Assembly (NCBI GenBank): GCA_035575925.1
Contig: DATLXK010000023.1
Location: 78,829 to 142,828, forward strand
Source: DASWTL01 sp035575925
GTDB lineage: Bacteria > Bacteroidota > Bacteroidia > Sphingobacteriales > Sphingobacteriaceae
DNA length: 64,000 bases
Reading direction: 5' to 3'
Shown here: in pieces, positions 9,578-18,812 of the stretch
Layout of the letters: the number at the start of each line of letters is the position of its first letter
Numbering within the stretch: position 1 is the first letter of the stretch
The notes under the pieces: model-generated
The model's input: the letters and a program-made list of their open reading frames with translations, nothing else
Told to the model about the DNA's origin: nothing
Database searches by the model: none
Program-made: the position numbers and the translations under genes

Positions 9578-9681
9578 TGAACTTATATGTTTAAGTTACT
9601 AAGTTATTTTTTTCAGAGTTGTTTTAAAGAAATTAAAATTCACATTACTGTCAAAATAACCACCGGCTATAAATTTCTCCT

Positions 9682-11031
9682 TTAACTCAATTCCAGAAAC
9701 TTGTTATAATCTATTTCTTTTTTATCTAAGGTAACAACACTCTTGAGGTATTCAAAAACCTTTGAAGCTTTTACCTGATCAAATATACGGTTAGCATTCT
9801 CCTTATTTTGTAAAAATTGCACTGCGTATTGTCCTAACTGTTCTTCGGATATAGGTTGTGGGCTGTACATTTTAAATTGATTTTCAAGTTGAATTTTTGC
9901 TGTTTCAAGCACCTCATCATACTTTATTTCAATATTGTTTTCTTTAATGATCTTATTTTCAAAAAGTGTCCATTTAAGATTCTTCGCGAAGTCAGCATAC
10001 CCACTTTCAATTTCTTCAACAGGTAAATTTTCATTGGTTGCTTTTAACCAGCGTTTTAAAAATTCATCAGGCAGTTCGAAATCAAGTTTTTCAAGGCCAA
10101 AATGGTGCAAATCATTCTGAAGCTTCTGATCTGAATTTTGAGCCAGCATGCTTTCCAACTCCCCAGTAATACGGGATTTAAATGTATCTTCTGAAGTTAC
10201 TTCTCCCGGAGCGAATAATTTGTCAAAAAACTCCTGGTTTAAATCACTTTCTTCCAAACGATTCACGTTCTTTACAGTTAACCTGAATTTACTCTGTAGG
10301 TCGGCAGTGTCCTCTTGACTTATATTCAGAAGTTTAGCTACCTGAGCTATATCATTATTAAATGCTTTTTTTATATCAAAATGGTCTGCAACATCACCTA
10401 TTTTCAGTCCGGTTAAAGATTTTTTAATGTCTTCATCTTTAACCAGATCGAGGCGTATGGAGGCAGTATTGATTATTCCACCTTCAAAAACAGATCCATC
10501 GGCTCCCAGCTGCAGCAATTCTGCATACAGAACATCTTCTTCTGCCGACACTTCAGGGTTGGTCATTTTTCCATAACTACGGCGCAGGTTTTTAATCCGG
10601 GACTCCAGGGTCTCCGAATCAACTTTTATATCATAATATGCTAACGTATCGTTTGATGAAAAATTAATATCAAATTCCGGAGCGAGGCCTAATTCATAAT
10701 CAAATTCAAACTCATCAGTAAAATCCCATTTAAACTCCTTTGTTTCATCCAGCTTCGGTAGCGGCTGGCCCAACACTTCAAGTTTATTTTCAGCAATGTA
10801 ATTATTTAACGTATCACTTACCAGGTTATTAATTTCATCTGCAAGAATGCTTTTTCCGTACATCCGCTTAATGTGCGACGGCGGCACCATTCCCGGCCGA
10901 AAACCAGGAAGTTTTGCTTTTTTGGCTTGTGTTTTAATAGACTTTTCCACCCGCTCCTGGTAATCCTGTGGTTCAATCTTTACTTTTAAAAGGGAATTCA
11001 GGTTATCGATCTTTTCCTGTGTGATATTCAT
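9682..11031 (-). CDS. tig: Trigger factor
   Basis: A ribosome-bound chaperone that meets nascent chains at the exit tunnel. The ribosome-docking signature GFRPGMVP is at residues 42-49. The middle region (about 150-250) is a poorly conserved FKBP-like domain, and the rest forms the helical arms (DLHHFGLEKLDFELPDEFLKR). The length of 449 residues is normal. The order tig-clpP-clpX is the common bacterial arrangement and supports the call. Confidence 0.94.
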   Translation of the reverse strand: MNITQEKIDNLNSLLKVKIEPQDYQERVEKSIKTQAKKAKLPGFRPGMVPPSHIKRMYGKSILADEINNLVSDTLNNYIAENKLEVLGQPLPKLDETKEFKWDFTDEFEFDYELGLAPEFDINFSSNDTLAYYDIKVDSETLESRIKNLRRSYGKMTNPEVSAEEDVLYAELLQLGADGSVFEGGIINTASIRLDLVKDEDIKKSLTGLKIGDVADHFDIKKAFNNDIAQVAKLLNISQEDTADLQSKFRLTVKNVNRLEESDLNQEFFDKLFAPGEVTSEDTFKSRITGELESMLAQNSDQKLQNDLHHFGLEKLDFELPDEFLKRWLKATNENLPVEEIESGYADFAKNLKWTLFENKIIKENNIEIKYDEVLETAKIQLENQFKMYSPQPISEEQLGQYAVQFLQNKENANRIFDQVKASKVFEYLKSVVTLDKKEIDYNKFLELS

Positions 11032-11054
11032 TTTTTCAATTTATACCGTTATAC

Positions 11055-11082
11055 AAAAAACCCTCCACCAGCTGGCGGAGGG
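11055..11082 (-). terminator. Rho-independent terminator after tRNA-Leu
   Basis: A hairpin spanning 11061-11082 with outer arms CCCTCC and GGAGGG and an inner CCAGCTGG. On the minus strand the unpaired position becomes a G-T wobble, and six T follow (complement of 11055-11060). It sits between the tRNA and the start of tig, so it ends the tRNA transcript. Confidence 0.85.
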
Positions 11083-11093
11083 ATGAAATAATG

Positions 11094-11175
11094 TGCGGAA
11101 GAAGGGACTCGAACCCCCACGCCGTGAAGCGCCAGATCCTAAGTCTGGTGCGGCTACCAATTACGCCACTTCCGC
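11094..11175 (-). tRNA. tRNA-Leu (anticodon TAG)
   Basis: Read on the minus strand this is an 82-base class II tRNA. It has a 7-bp acceptor stem (GCGGAAG with CTTCCGC), discriminator A, a D arm, and an anticodon stem CCAGA/TCTGG enclosing the loop CTTAGGA, which gives anticodon TAG. It has a long variable arm and a T arm with GGTTCGAGTCC. The CCA end is not encoded. The long variable arm and anticodon both indicate leucine. Confidence 0.96.
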
Positions 11176-11249
11176 ATAGGATGATTTGGACGTCAAAACT
11201 AACTATTTCTCAATTAAGTCCAAAACTTATTTTACCCCAAATACCTTCT

Positions 11250-12041
11250 TTACTGATTTACATGCAGTTGTAGTTTCTTTAAATAATCGGCAGTATATTT
11301 CAGCCTGCTTCCATACCATGAAAATAGTTCTCCATCAACAACAATGACCTTTGCAGCAGGGCAAAGCAATTTAAACTCCGCTATGTGTTTTTCTTTGAAA
11401 GGATAAGGCTCGGAAGATAAAAATATAACTTCCGGATTGGCGGTGATTATATCCTTTTCGGATATTACAGGATAGCGAAAATTTTGAAACGCATTTTGCC
11501 ATCCTGCAGCAATAAGCATGGTATTTATAAATGTATTTTGCGCTGCAACCATGTATGGATCTTTCCAGATAAAATATGCTACATGTAAGGGGTGTGGAAG
11601 TGATGACACGGTGTCGAAACTCGAAACAATGTCTTTAACCAGCGTTTTTGCCTGCTGTTGCCGATCAACAAGCTCACCAACATCTTCTATCATTTTCATT
11701 GACTCGTGCAGATTATGAATATCACTTACCCAGACGGGAAATTCCTGCATCAGTTGTTCTATTTGATCTTTCTGATTTTCTTCTTTATTAGCGATGATCA
11801 GATCAGGTTTCAGTTCCCGGATCTTTTGAATGTTCAATGATTTGGTTCCACCTATTTTAGGTATTAAAGACACTTTATCTTCAGGATGAACGCAAAATTT
11901 TGTTATACCAATTATTTCAGTGTTTAAACCTAAATCAAACAGCAATTCTGTTTGTGATGGAACTACCGAAATAATACGTTTAGGAGTAGACTTAACAATT
12001 ATAGTTCTCCCGATCTGATCTGTAAAAGTATTACTGCTCAC
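11250..12041 (-). CDS. BtuF-like helical-backbone metal receptor / cobalamin-binding protein
   Basis: A 263-residue protein of the class III periplasmic binding fold (BtuF/FepB type). Typical features are the N-terminal strand GRTIIVKSTPKRIISVVPSQTELLFDLG, KFCVHPED, and LKPDLIIANKEEN. The C-terminal lobe contains NPEVIFLSSEPYPFKE. No signal peptide is present at the predicted start, so it may act in the cytoplasm, unlike BtuF. Its start overlaps the end of the upstream kinase gene by 11 bp, so it is the last gene of the signalling operon rather than part of a transporter; no ABC permease or ATPase is nearby. Confidence 0.8.
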   Translation of the reverse strand: MSSNTFTDQIGRTIIVKSTPKRIISVVPSQTELLFDLGLNTEIIGITKFCVHPEDKVSLIPKIGGTKSLNIQKIRELKPDLIIANKEENQKDQIEQLMQEFPVWVSDIHNLHESMKMIEDVGELVDRQQQAKTLVKDIVSSFDTVSSLPHPLHVAYFIWKDPYMVAAQNTFINTMLIAAGWQNAFQNFRYPVISEKDIITANPEVIFLSSEPYPFKEKHIAEFKLLCPAAKVIVVDGELFSWYGSRLKYTADYLKKLQLHVNQ

Positions 12042-13647
12042 TTTTGCTCAGAAGTGCGCTTATTTTTTGATGTAGCACAGCCGGATCAAAGGGTTTACTG
12101 AGTATATCATTTACCCCTGCGTCCCAACCGGCCTGCTGCTCTTCCTCTAACACAGCAGCAGATAAAGAGATGATCGGAATACTTTTTTGTGGTTCGTCAA
12201 AATCAGCACGTATGCGCCTTGTTGCTTCAAAACCATTCATTGTTGGCATGTGTGTATCCATAAGAATGAGATCGTAGTGTATGTTTTTTATCTGATCAAG
12301 CACTTTACCGCCATCATCTACCACATCAACCTTAATATTCCAGTTTGCGAGAATTTTGCTTATCATAAACTGATTTATAGCATTATCCTCTGCAAGTAAA
12401 ATAGTTACGTTATCAAACTTCGGAAGATCAGCAACTGAATTTTTCTTCTCCATATTGACTTTACCTTTAACAACTTCAAACCTATTTGTGAAAGTGAAGG
12501 TACTACCCTCACCGGGGATACTGCTTACAGAAAGCTCCCCGCCTTTTAAATCTGTAAGTTTTTTTACAATGGATAAACCTAAGCCTGTACCACCATATTT
12601 TTGAGCCGTAGTGTCTTCTGCCTGTTCAAATGAATTAAATACTTTGGCTAATCCTTCTTCAGAAATACCAATGCCGGTATCATTTATCAAGAATTGTAAC
12701 AGTACCACATTGTTCATTTCTTCAATAAATTTAACCTGCAGCTTTACCGAACCCCGGTCTGTAAATTTAATAGCATTCCCCATCAAATTCATTAGAATCT
12801 GATTTAATCTTAATGAATCTGCCATTATAAAATCCGGAACTTTGTCATCAATTTCTAAAACCAGTTTTATATTCTTTTCATCCGATTTAAACTTCATAAG
12901 ATCTACCACAGCCTGCACCAGACTCCTGATATTTGTTTCGGACCGAACTATTTTAAATTTACCCGCCTCGATCTTTGAAATGTCTAAAATATCATTAATC
13001 AAACCTAGTAAAGATTGTGATGATACTTCAAGCAACTTTAAAAACTCTTGTTGTTCTTCCGTAAGTTCAGTATGCTTTAATAAATATGCCAACCCAATAA
13101 TTCCGTTGATAGGTGTGCGGATCTCATGACTCATGTTGGCTAAAAAGTTTTCTTTAACTTTCTTTGCTGCTTCCGCCTGATCTTTGGCAATTACCAATTC
13201 TTTTTGGGATTCCTCTAATTCAATATTTTTTTGTTTAAGATCACGCTGACTTCTTACAAGACTAATAAATGCATCAACCTTCGCTCTTGTAATATATGGG
13301 TCTAAAGGTTTAAATAAATAATCTACTGCACCCGATTCAAGCCCCTTTACCGCATATTTTGATTCTTTTGAAATGGCTGTAACAAATATCACTACCAACT
13401 CTTTAGTCCGTGGATTACTTTTTAATATTTGCACTAACTCAAAGCCGTCCATTTCGGGCATCTGCACGTCAACTAATGCAATTGCAATATCCTGGTCCCA
13501 GCAAATACGCAATGCTTCGTTTGGAGAGGTGGTAGTTATTATATTTATGTCGTCCCGCTGAATGAGTGCTTCCAAAGCAATAATATTCTCCTCTCTATCA
13601 TCAACAATCAGAATATTAACAGGCGGGGATTGCGTTGACACGATCAC
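12031..13647 (-). CDS. Receiver - histidine kinase - receiver hybrid protein
   Basis: A 538-residue soluble signalling protein. Residues 8-130 are a receiver domain (phospho-acceptor Asp in ALVDVQMPEMDG). A short coiled coil leads to HisKA near 167 (NFLANMSHEIRTPINGI, phosphorylated His) and a HATPase domain with N, G1 and G2 boxes (NLMGNAIKFTD, DTGIGIS, GGTGLGLSI). The last 120 residues are a second receiver (LILMDTHMPTMNG). No membrane segment is present, so it probably receives phosphate from, or interacts with, the large CHASE3 kinase of the same operon. The start overlaps cheB by four bases. Confidence 0.92.
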   Translation of the reverse strand: MIVSTQSPPVNILIVDDREENIIALEALIQRDDINIITTTSPNEALRICWDQDIAIALVDVQMPEMDGFELVQILKSNPRTKELVVIFVTAISKESKYAVKGLESGAVDYLFKPLDPYITRAKVDAFISLVRSQRDLKQKNIELEESQKELVIAKDQAEAAKKVKENFLANMSHEIRTPINGIIGLAYLLKHTELTEEQQEFLKLLEVSSQSLLGLINDILDISKIEAGKFKIVRSETNIRSLVQAVVDLMKFKSDEKNIKLVLEIDDKVPDFIMADSLRLNQILMNLMGNAIKFTDRGSVKLQVKFIEEMNNVVLLQFLINDTGIGISEEGLAKVFNSFEQAEDTTAQKYGGTGLGLSIVKKLTDLKGGELSVSSIPGEGSTFTFTNRFEVVKGKVNMEKKNSVADLPKFDNVTILLAEDNAINQFMISKILANWNIKVDVVDDGGKVLDQIKNIHYDLILMDTHMPTMNGFEATRRIRADFDEPQKSIPIISLSAAVLEEEQQAGWDAGVNDILSKPFDPAVLHQKISALLSKSEQ

Positions 13648-14306
13648 GATTTATTAGAACTAATTACTACTTCTTTTATACGATAAATTTCATCAAGCAG
13701 ATTGAATAATTCATCGTTTTTTAAAATCATATCTACCACACTCAGTTTAATTGCAGATTCGGGCATGGTGTTAACTTCTGCTTCTTTTGGATCCTGAACA
13801 ACTGTAAGCCCACCATTCTCACCAATATATTTAATTCCAAATGCTCCGTCCTGGTTTGCACCTGATAATAGCACACCAATTGCTTTGCTTCCTGCAACAT
13901 CAGAAACGCTTTGAAAAGTTACATCTATGGATGGACGGCAAAAATGAACAGGTTCTGAAAAATCGAGTGTAAAACTATAATCCGGTTCTAATAATAAATG
14001 ATAGTCAGCAGGAGCAAAATATACATTTCCAGGCATAAGTATGTCCTTATCTTCTGCTAACCTAACCGGGATAGAACCCTTAGCAGTCAGAATCTTTTCT
14101 AAGGAAGATTCGTACTTTCTGCTTCGATGGATAATAACTACAACCGCTAGGGGGAAATTTTCTGGCAGATGTACAATAAGATCATGCAGCAATGCAAATC
14201 CTCCGGCAGAGCAGCCAACCATTAAAACTTTCGCCTGGCTAATTTTTTTTTCTATATCTGGATTTATGTCAAGCAATTTTTTGATATATATTAAACTTCT
14301 TATCAA
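13644..14306 (-). CDS. CheB-type protein-glutamate methylesterase domain protein
   Basis: A stand-alone CheB catalytic domain of 220 residues with no receiver domain. The Ser-His-Asp triad is visible: Ser in GCSAGGFALL, His in VVIIHRSRKYESS, and Asp in LSGANQDGAFGI. CheB removes methyl groups from chemoreceptors. No chemoreceptor gene is present here, so the substrate is unknown. It overlaps cheR by 38 bp and the downstream kinase gene by 4 bp. A later start would cut into the first strand (KVLMVGCSAGG), so the long start is kept. Confidence 0.9.
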   Translation of the reverse strand: MIRSLIYIKKLLDINPDIEKKISQAKVLMVGCSAGGFALLHDLIVHLPENFPLAVVVIIHRSRKYESSLEKILTAKGSIPVRLAEDKDILMPGNVYFAPADYHLLLEPDYSFTLDFSEPVHFCRPSIDVTFQSVSDVAGSKAIGVLLSGANQDGAFGIKYIGENGGLTVVQDPKEAEVNTMPESAIKLSVVDMILKNDELFNLLDEIYRIKEVVISSNKS

Positions 14307-15093
14307 TTACTTTAAACCGTTTGGAGATAGTTTCATTTCTTAAACATTCTTTTGAACCCAGGCATAAAAATCCGAGCGGTTGTAAGCTGTCATAAAATAG
14401 CTGCATCACTTTTTGTTGAAGGTTTAACGCAAAATATATTAAAACATTTCTACAGGAAATTAATTGAAATTCGTTAAAAACCCCGTCTGATACAAGATTG
14501 TGAATAGAAAATAATGTTTTAGATTTTAAATTATGATTAATAGCTGCAGCATCATATTGGGCTGTATAAAAATTTGCCAGGGAACGTCTGATGCCTGTTT
14601 CACGATAATTCTCAGAATACAATTTCATTTTTTTAAGATCATATATTCCCGTTTTTGCTTCTTCTAATACATCCGAATTTATATCTGTGCCATATAGCAT
14701 GGAACGCTCATATAACCCTTGTTCCTGTAATAATATAGCGTATGAATACACCTCTTCACCTGTTGAACAACCTGCATTCCATATTTTAATATGCTGAAAT
14801 GATGCAAGGTATGGTAAAACATTATCTCTTACACTTTTGAAAAACTCAGGATCGCGGAACATTTCCGTAACATTCACTGTTATTTCCTTCAAAAAAATTT
14901 CGAAAAAATTTTCGTCATTAATCAGCAAGCCTTTTAAATCAAACAGATTTAGTTTTTTAAGACCCATTATCCGGGTTACTCTTCTCTTTAAAGAAGCCCG
15001 TGAGTATTCGAAAAAATCAAATCCATGCACTTTATTAACCAGTTGAATTACCTGTTCAAGTTCGTCAAAAGTAATATGTTCATTAGCAATCAT
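14269..15093 (-). CDS. CheR-type protein-glutamate O-methyltransferase
   Basis: A 274-residue CheR protein with the helical N-terminal domain and the SAM-binding domain (motif WNAGCSTGEEVYSYA near residue 105). The later motif LISCRNVLIYF is also conserved. CheR methylates glutamates of chemoreceptors using S-adenosylmethionine. Together with the adjacent CheB it forms a methylation/demethylation pair inside a kinase operon, an arrangement reported in several Bacteroidota that lack classic chemotaxis. It begins 13 bp after the large kinase. Confidence 0.92.
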   Translation of the reverse strand: MIANEHITFDELEQVIQLVNKVHGFDFFEYSRASLKRRVTRIMGLKKLNLFDLKGLLINDENFFEIFLKEITVNVTEMFRDPEFFKSVRDNVLPYLASFQHIKIWNAGCSTGEEVYSYAILLQEQGLYERSMLYGTDINSDVLEEAKTGIYDLKKMKLYSENYRETGIRRSLANFYTAQYDAAAINHNLKSKTLFSIHNLVSDGVFNEFQLISCRNVLIYFALNLQQKVMQLFYDSLQPLGFLCLGSKECLRNETISKRFKVIDKKFNIYQKIA

Positions 15094-15106
15094 TGATAAC
15101 GAATAA

Positions 15107-18100
15107 TTAACTTAACCATACACGAATAAGAGATAATAGTTTTTCTACATCAACAGGTTTCGAAACGTAATCATTTGCTCCTGCCGAAATACATTTATCC
15201 CGATCGTTTTTCATCGCTTTAGCTGTAAGAGCCAGAATGGGAAGATCTTTAAACCTGTTCTGCTTTCGTATTTCTATCATTGCCTCATACCCATCCATTT
15301 CAGGCATCATAATATCCATTAATACCAGGTTTATATCGGGTTTAGAATCGAGTTTACTTAACGCTTCTTTTCCATTATGGGCAACTTCAATTGCCAGATC
15401 ATACGATTGCAGGGCACTGGATAATGCAAAGATATTCCGCATATCATCATCAACAATTAATATGGTCTTGTCTTTCAGTACCTTTTCAAGTGTACCTGAA
15501 TTGCCGGAAAAAGGTACAGGTGAAGATTTAACAGATTCGGTTGATTTAACCTTATTCATAAATAAATTAACCTCATCCAGCAACCGATCGTTTGATTTAT
15601 TATTTTTTAAGACCATAGCGTCGGTATGTTCCATCACTCTAGCCAGGCTATCTTTGTCTAATTCCATTGCTGTATTAATAATTACAGGCAAATTCTGCAG
15701 CTTTTCATTTAATCTGATCTCATCCAGCAGGTCTAATCCTGAAATGTCGGGCAGGTTAACATCCAGTATCAGGCAATCAAAATCCCATTCACTTTCCAAT
15801 ATTTTTTTTGTTTCACTTCCGTTAAATGCTTGTACAACTTTAATGTTATGCTCTACAAATTTTTGTTTTAGGTCTTCGCTCTGAATCTCATGATCTTCTA
15901 CAATAAGCACTTTTGCGAGCTTCCGCGTACCGTTTCTAATCAGCTTATTAAATGCTTCGTCCAGTTGCTCTTTCGCTACAGGCTTTTTAAGAAATCCTAT
16001 TGCACCTTCACGCTCGGCCTTTTTCTTTTTTTCATCACCGGCCGACATCATATGAACAGGAATATTTTTGGTGTCAGGATCTGATTTTAAATGCTTTAAA
16101 ACTGACCACCCATCTAGTACAGGTAGCATTATATCCAAAATGATTGCCTGGGGCTTGTGTTCTTTTGCTAATTTTAAACCTGTATCACCACTATAGGCCA
16201 TAATAGGCTTAAAGCCCCGGTCTAATGCATAATCCTTAAGTATTTCAGCAAAGTTTTTATCATCTTCAATAATAAGAACAGTGCTATCCCCTGCTATGGG
16301 AAGCTTTTCTAAAATGGGTATTGGCGTGGATTTAACAGGTTTTTCAACAGGAGCTTTAACCTCATCGGCGGAGTCTTCTTCTTCTTTTTCCTGAAGGACT
16401 GGTGGCAGAAACAGTGTAAATGTACTTCCAGCTCCCGGTGTACTTGCCACACTGATCTCACCCCCTAAAACCACAGCCAGCTCACGACTTATAGAAAGCC
16501 CCAGACCAGTACCGCCGTATTTTCTGCTGGTTGAACCGTCTGCCTGCTGAAAAGCTTCAAAAATTAGCCTTTGCTTTTCTTCCGGGATCCCTATACCGGA
16601 ATCGGTAACTGATATGGAAATAATATCTTTGGGATTAAGTGTTTTTAATACGTTGCTTGTAAACACCTGCTGCTCTTCTGCACCTTTAATATATACAGTT
16701 ACTGAGCCTGCCTCCGGAGTAAATTTAAACGCATTTGATAACAGGTTGCGTAACACCTGTTCAACCCTTACCCGGTCTGAAACTATGGTAGAAGGTATAT
16801 CATCTTCCAGGTTTACAATAAAATTAATTTTTTTATTAGCGGCAACCTCATTGAAAAGCAATTCCAGGTCACGCTTAATATCATCAACATAAACGTCTTC
16901 AATATTAAGATCCATCTTCCCGGATTCGACTTTTGAAAGATCCAGGATGTCATTAATTAATGTTAATAAATCATTCCCTGCATTGTGTATTACTTTGGCA
17001 TATTTTAATTGCTCAGTATTCAGGTTTGCGTGCTTATTATCTCCCAGAATGCGTGCAAGTATTAAAATACTGTTTAGTGGTGTACGTAACTCATGGCTCA
17101 TATTAGCCAAAAATTCAGATTTATATTTACCGGTTTGCTCAAGTTCATTAGCCTTAAGACTGATAGCTTCGCGGGCTTCATTTATTGACGTATTACGTTC
17201 TTCGAGTTGTTGCGCCTGTTCTTCAAGTTCAGCATTTATTTGCCTTAACTCTTCCTGCTGTACTCTTAACTCTTCTTCTGAAGCCTGAAGCTCTTCCGTT
17301 TTATTAAGCAACTCCTCATTTGCCGTACGCAGCTTTTCCTGCTGCGTTTCCAACTCTTCTGATTGCGATTGAGACCGGTCATAAAGAGCCTGCATCTCAA
17401 CTCTTGCCTGGGCGGCATTAACGGCCACAGCGACACTATAAATAATTTTATTAATCAATTCCATAGCATGTGGATGAACTCCATTTATAAAGCCGAGTTC
17501 AATGACACCTTTTAACTGTCCCTGAAATATAAAGGGGTAAATTAAAATCGCATTTGCTGAAGTGCTTCCTAAAGCAGAATGTACTTTCATATAGTCTTTT
17601 GGAATATCAGTAAAAACCATTTCACGACGCTCTAAAGCTACCTGTCCTATCAAACCTTCTCCCAGCCTGAAGCTGGGTACGCCATGTTCAGGTCGAAATG
17701 CATATGTTGCGGTGAGCTTCAAAATATCGCCAATTTCATCTGCTATATAAATTACTCCTAAATCAGCTTTTACATATTTTGATAATTCATTAATTAAACG
17801 TTCAGTACGCTCAGCTAAAGTCTGTGCACCCCGCATCGCCGCATCTATAATAACAGCTCCTTCCAACAACCAGTTTTGGCGTTCACTTTCAACAGAAACT
17901 TTTTCCAGCGTATTGTTAGTCTCTAGAATACGTATCTCAGTTAATTTCTGCTGGTTAAAAGACTTTCGTATAAACATGGATAATATGAGGATGGAAATGA
18001 GTATCAATAAACAACCTATACCAATAATATAGAAGACATTTTCTGTACTACGCTCACTATCTGCTTTCCTTACAGATAATAACCTTTCTTCTTCCTTTCG

Positions 18101-18583
18101 CATATCAGAAAGAGTACGGTTAATATTATCCATATATATTTTCGATTTGTTGGTCTGCAAAACAGATTTTGCCGCCTCAAATGAAGTTTCATTATAAGCA
18201 TTTAAAACTCGCTGCATTTCTACCAGTTTGCCTACAGAATAGGTAGCCAACGAATCAACCCTTACTACCTGCTTTGGGTTGTCATTGGTCAGTTTCTCTA
18301 AATCACGAATTAAAAAAGGAATATTGCGGATATTGATATTATACCGTTCTAAATATGCTGGCTGACCAGTTATAATATATCCGCGACTACTTGATTCAGC
18401 CTCAGTAATTTTCAGACCGATTTCCTGTGTTTTTGCAAGTACCTCTTCTGTATGAACAACCCAATTACTGTTCTCTTGCAGTTCTTTAATACTTAGGTAA
18501 GAACTTATGCCAACAATAAAAACAAAAGCAAAAGTGATAATAAAGCCGGTTATAACTTGTTGCTGAAAAGAAAAATTTCTCAT
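15107..18583 (-). CDS. CHASE3-GAF hybrid histidine kinase with three receiver domains
   Basis: A 1158-residue inner-membrane sensor. Order: TM1 (about 12-30), periplasmic CHASE3 domain (about 35-180), TM2 (about 185-205), GAF (about 250-390), a Glu/Gln-rich coiled coil (about 400-490), HisKA (FLANMSHELRTPLNSI), HATPase (GGTGLGLSIS), then three receivers with acceptor Asp in LDIMLPVLDG, LDVNLPDISG and MDIMMPEMDG. It is the first gene of the operon with CheR, CheB, a second hybrid kinase and a BtuF-like protein. The many receivers suggest a multi-step relay or phosphate sink. The signal sensed by CHASE3 is unknown. Confidence 0.92.
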   Translation of the reverse strand: MRNFSFQQQVITGFIITFAFVFIVGISSYLSIKELQENSNWVVHTEEVLAKTQEIGLKITEAESSSRGYIITGQPAYLERYNINIRNIPFLIRDLEKLTNDNPKQVVRVDSLATYSVGKLVEMQRVLNAYNETSFEAAKSVLQTNKSKIYMDNINRTLSDMRKEEERLLSVRKADSERSTENVFYIIGIGCLLILISILILSMFIRKSFNQQKLTEIRILETNNTLEKVSVESERQNWLLEGAVIIDAAMRGAQTLAERTERLINELSKYVKADLGVIYIADEIGDILKLTATYAFRPEHGVPSFRLGEGLIGQVALERREMVFTDIPKDYMKVHSALGSTSANAILIYPFIFQGQLKGVIELGFINGVHPHAMELINKIIYSVAVAVNAAQARVEMQALYDRSQSQSEELETQQEKLRTANEELLNKTEELQASEEELRVQQEELRQINAELEEQAQQLEERNTSINEAREAISLKANELEQTGKYKSEFLANMSHELRTPLNSILILARILGDNKHANLNTEQLKYAKVIHNAGNDLLTLINDILDLSKVESGKMDLNIEDVYVDDIKRDLELLFNEVAANKKINFIVNLEDDIPSTIVSDRVRVEQVLRNLLSNAFKFTPEAGSVTVYIKGAEEQQVFTSNVLKTLNPKDIISISVTDSGIGIPEEKQRLIFEAFQQADGSTSRKYGGTGLGLSISRELAVVLGGEISVASTPGAGSTFTLFLPPVLQEKEEEDSADEVKAPVEKPVKSTPIPILEKLPIAGDSTVLIIEDDKNFAEILKDYALDRGFKPIMAYSGDTGLKLAKEHKPQAIILDIMLPVLDGWSVLKHLKSDPDTKNIPVHMMSAGDEKKKKAEREGAIGFLKKPVAKEQLDEAFNKLIRNGTRKLAKVLIVEDHEIQSEDLKQKFVEHNIKVVQAFNGSETKKILESEWDFDCLILDVNLPDISGLDLLDEIRLNEKLQNLPVIINTAMELDKDSLARVMEHTDAMVLKNNKSNDRLLDEVNLFMNKVKSTESVKSSPVPFSGNSGTLEKVLKDKTILIVDDDMRNIFALSSALQSYDLAIEVAHNGKEALSKLDSKPDINLVLMDIMMPEMDGYEAMIEIRKQNRFKDLPILALTAKAMKNDRDKCISAGANDYVSKPVDVEKLLSLIRVWLS

Positions 18584-18755
18584 AGTAGCTGTAAAAAGAC
18601 GTATTAGATTTCATAGATAACCAATACTTCTTATATCTTATGGTTAGATTAATTTACTCAGATCCTGAATATATGTAATTTTAAGATCAAAGTTGCATTA
18701 TTAAACCTTTTTCGCCTGTTAATATATATTTTATCGGGCAATAGTAAACAAAAAA

Positions 18756-18781
18756 GCCCCTTAACCTGATAGTCAAGGGGC
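18756..18781 (-). terminator. Rho-independent terminator at the end of the polysaccharide locus
   Basis: A stem GCCCCTT (18756-18762) with AAGGGGC (18775-18781) and a 12-base loop, followed on the minus strand by six T before TTTAC. It lies about 30 bp after the stop of the sodium/sugar symporter. Confidence 0.85.
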
Positions 18782-18812
18782 AATAATAGTGATAAGACAG
18801 CGAATCGGCTAA

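Noticed and set aside
11091..11273. Plus-strand open frame of about 60 codons over the tRNA
   Set aside because: It is the antisense of tRNA-Leu(TAG); the peptide pattern is a common artefact at tRNA genes.
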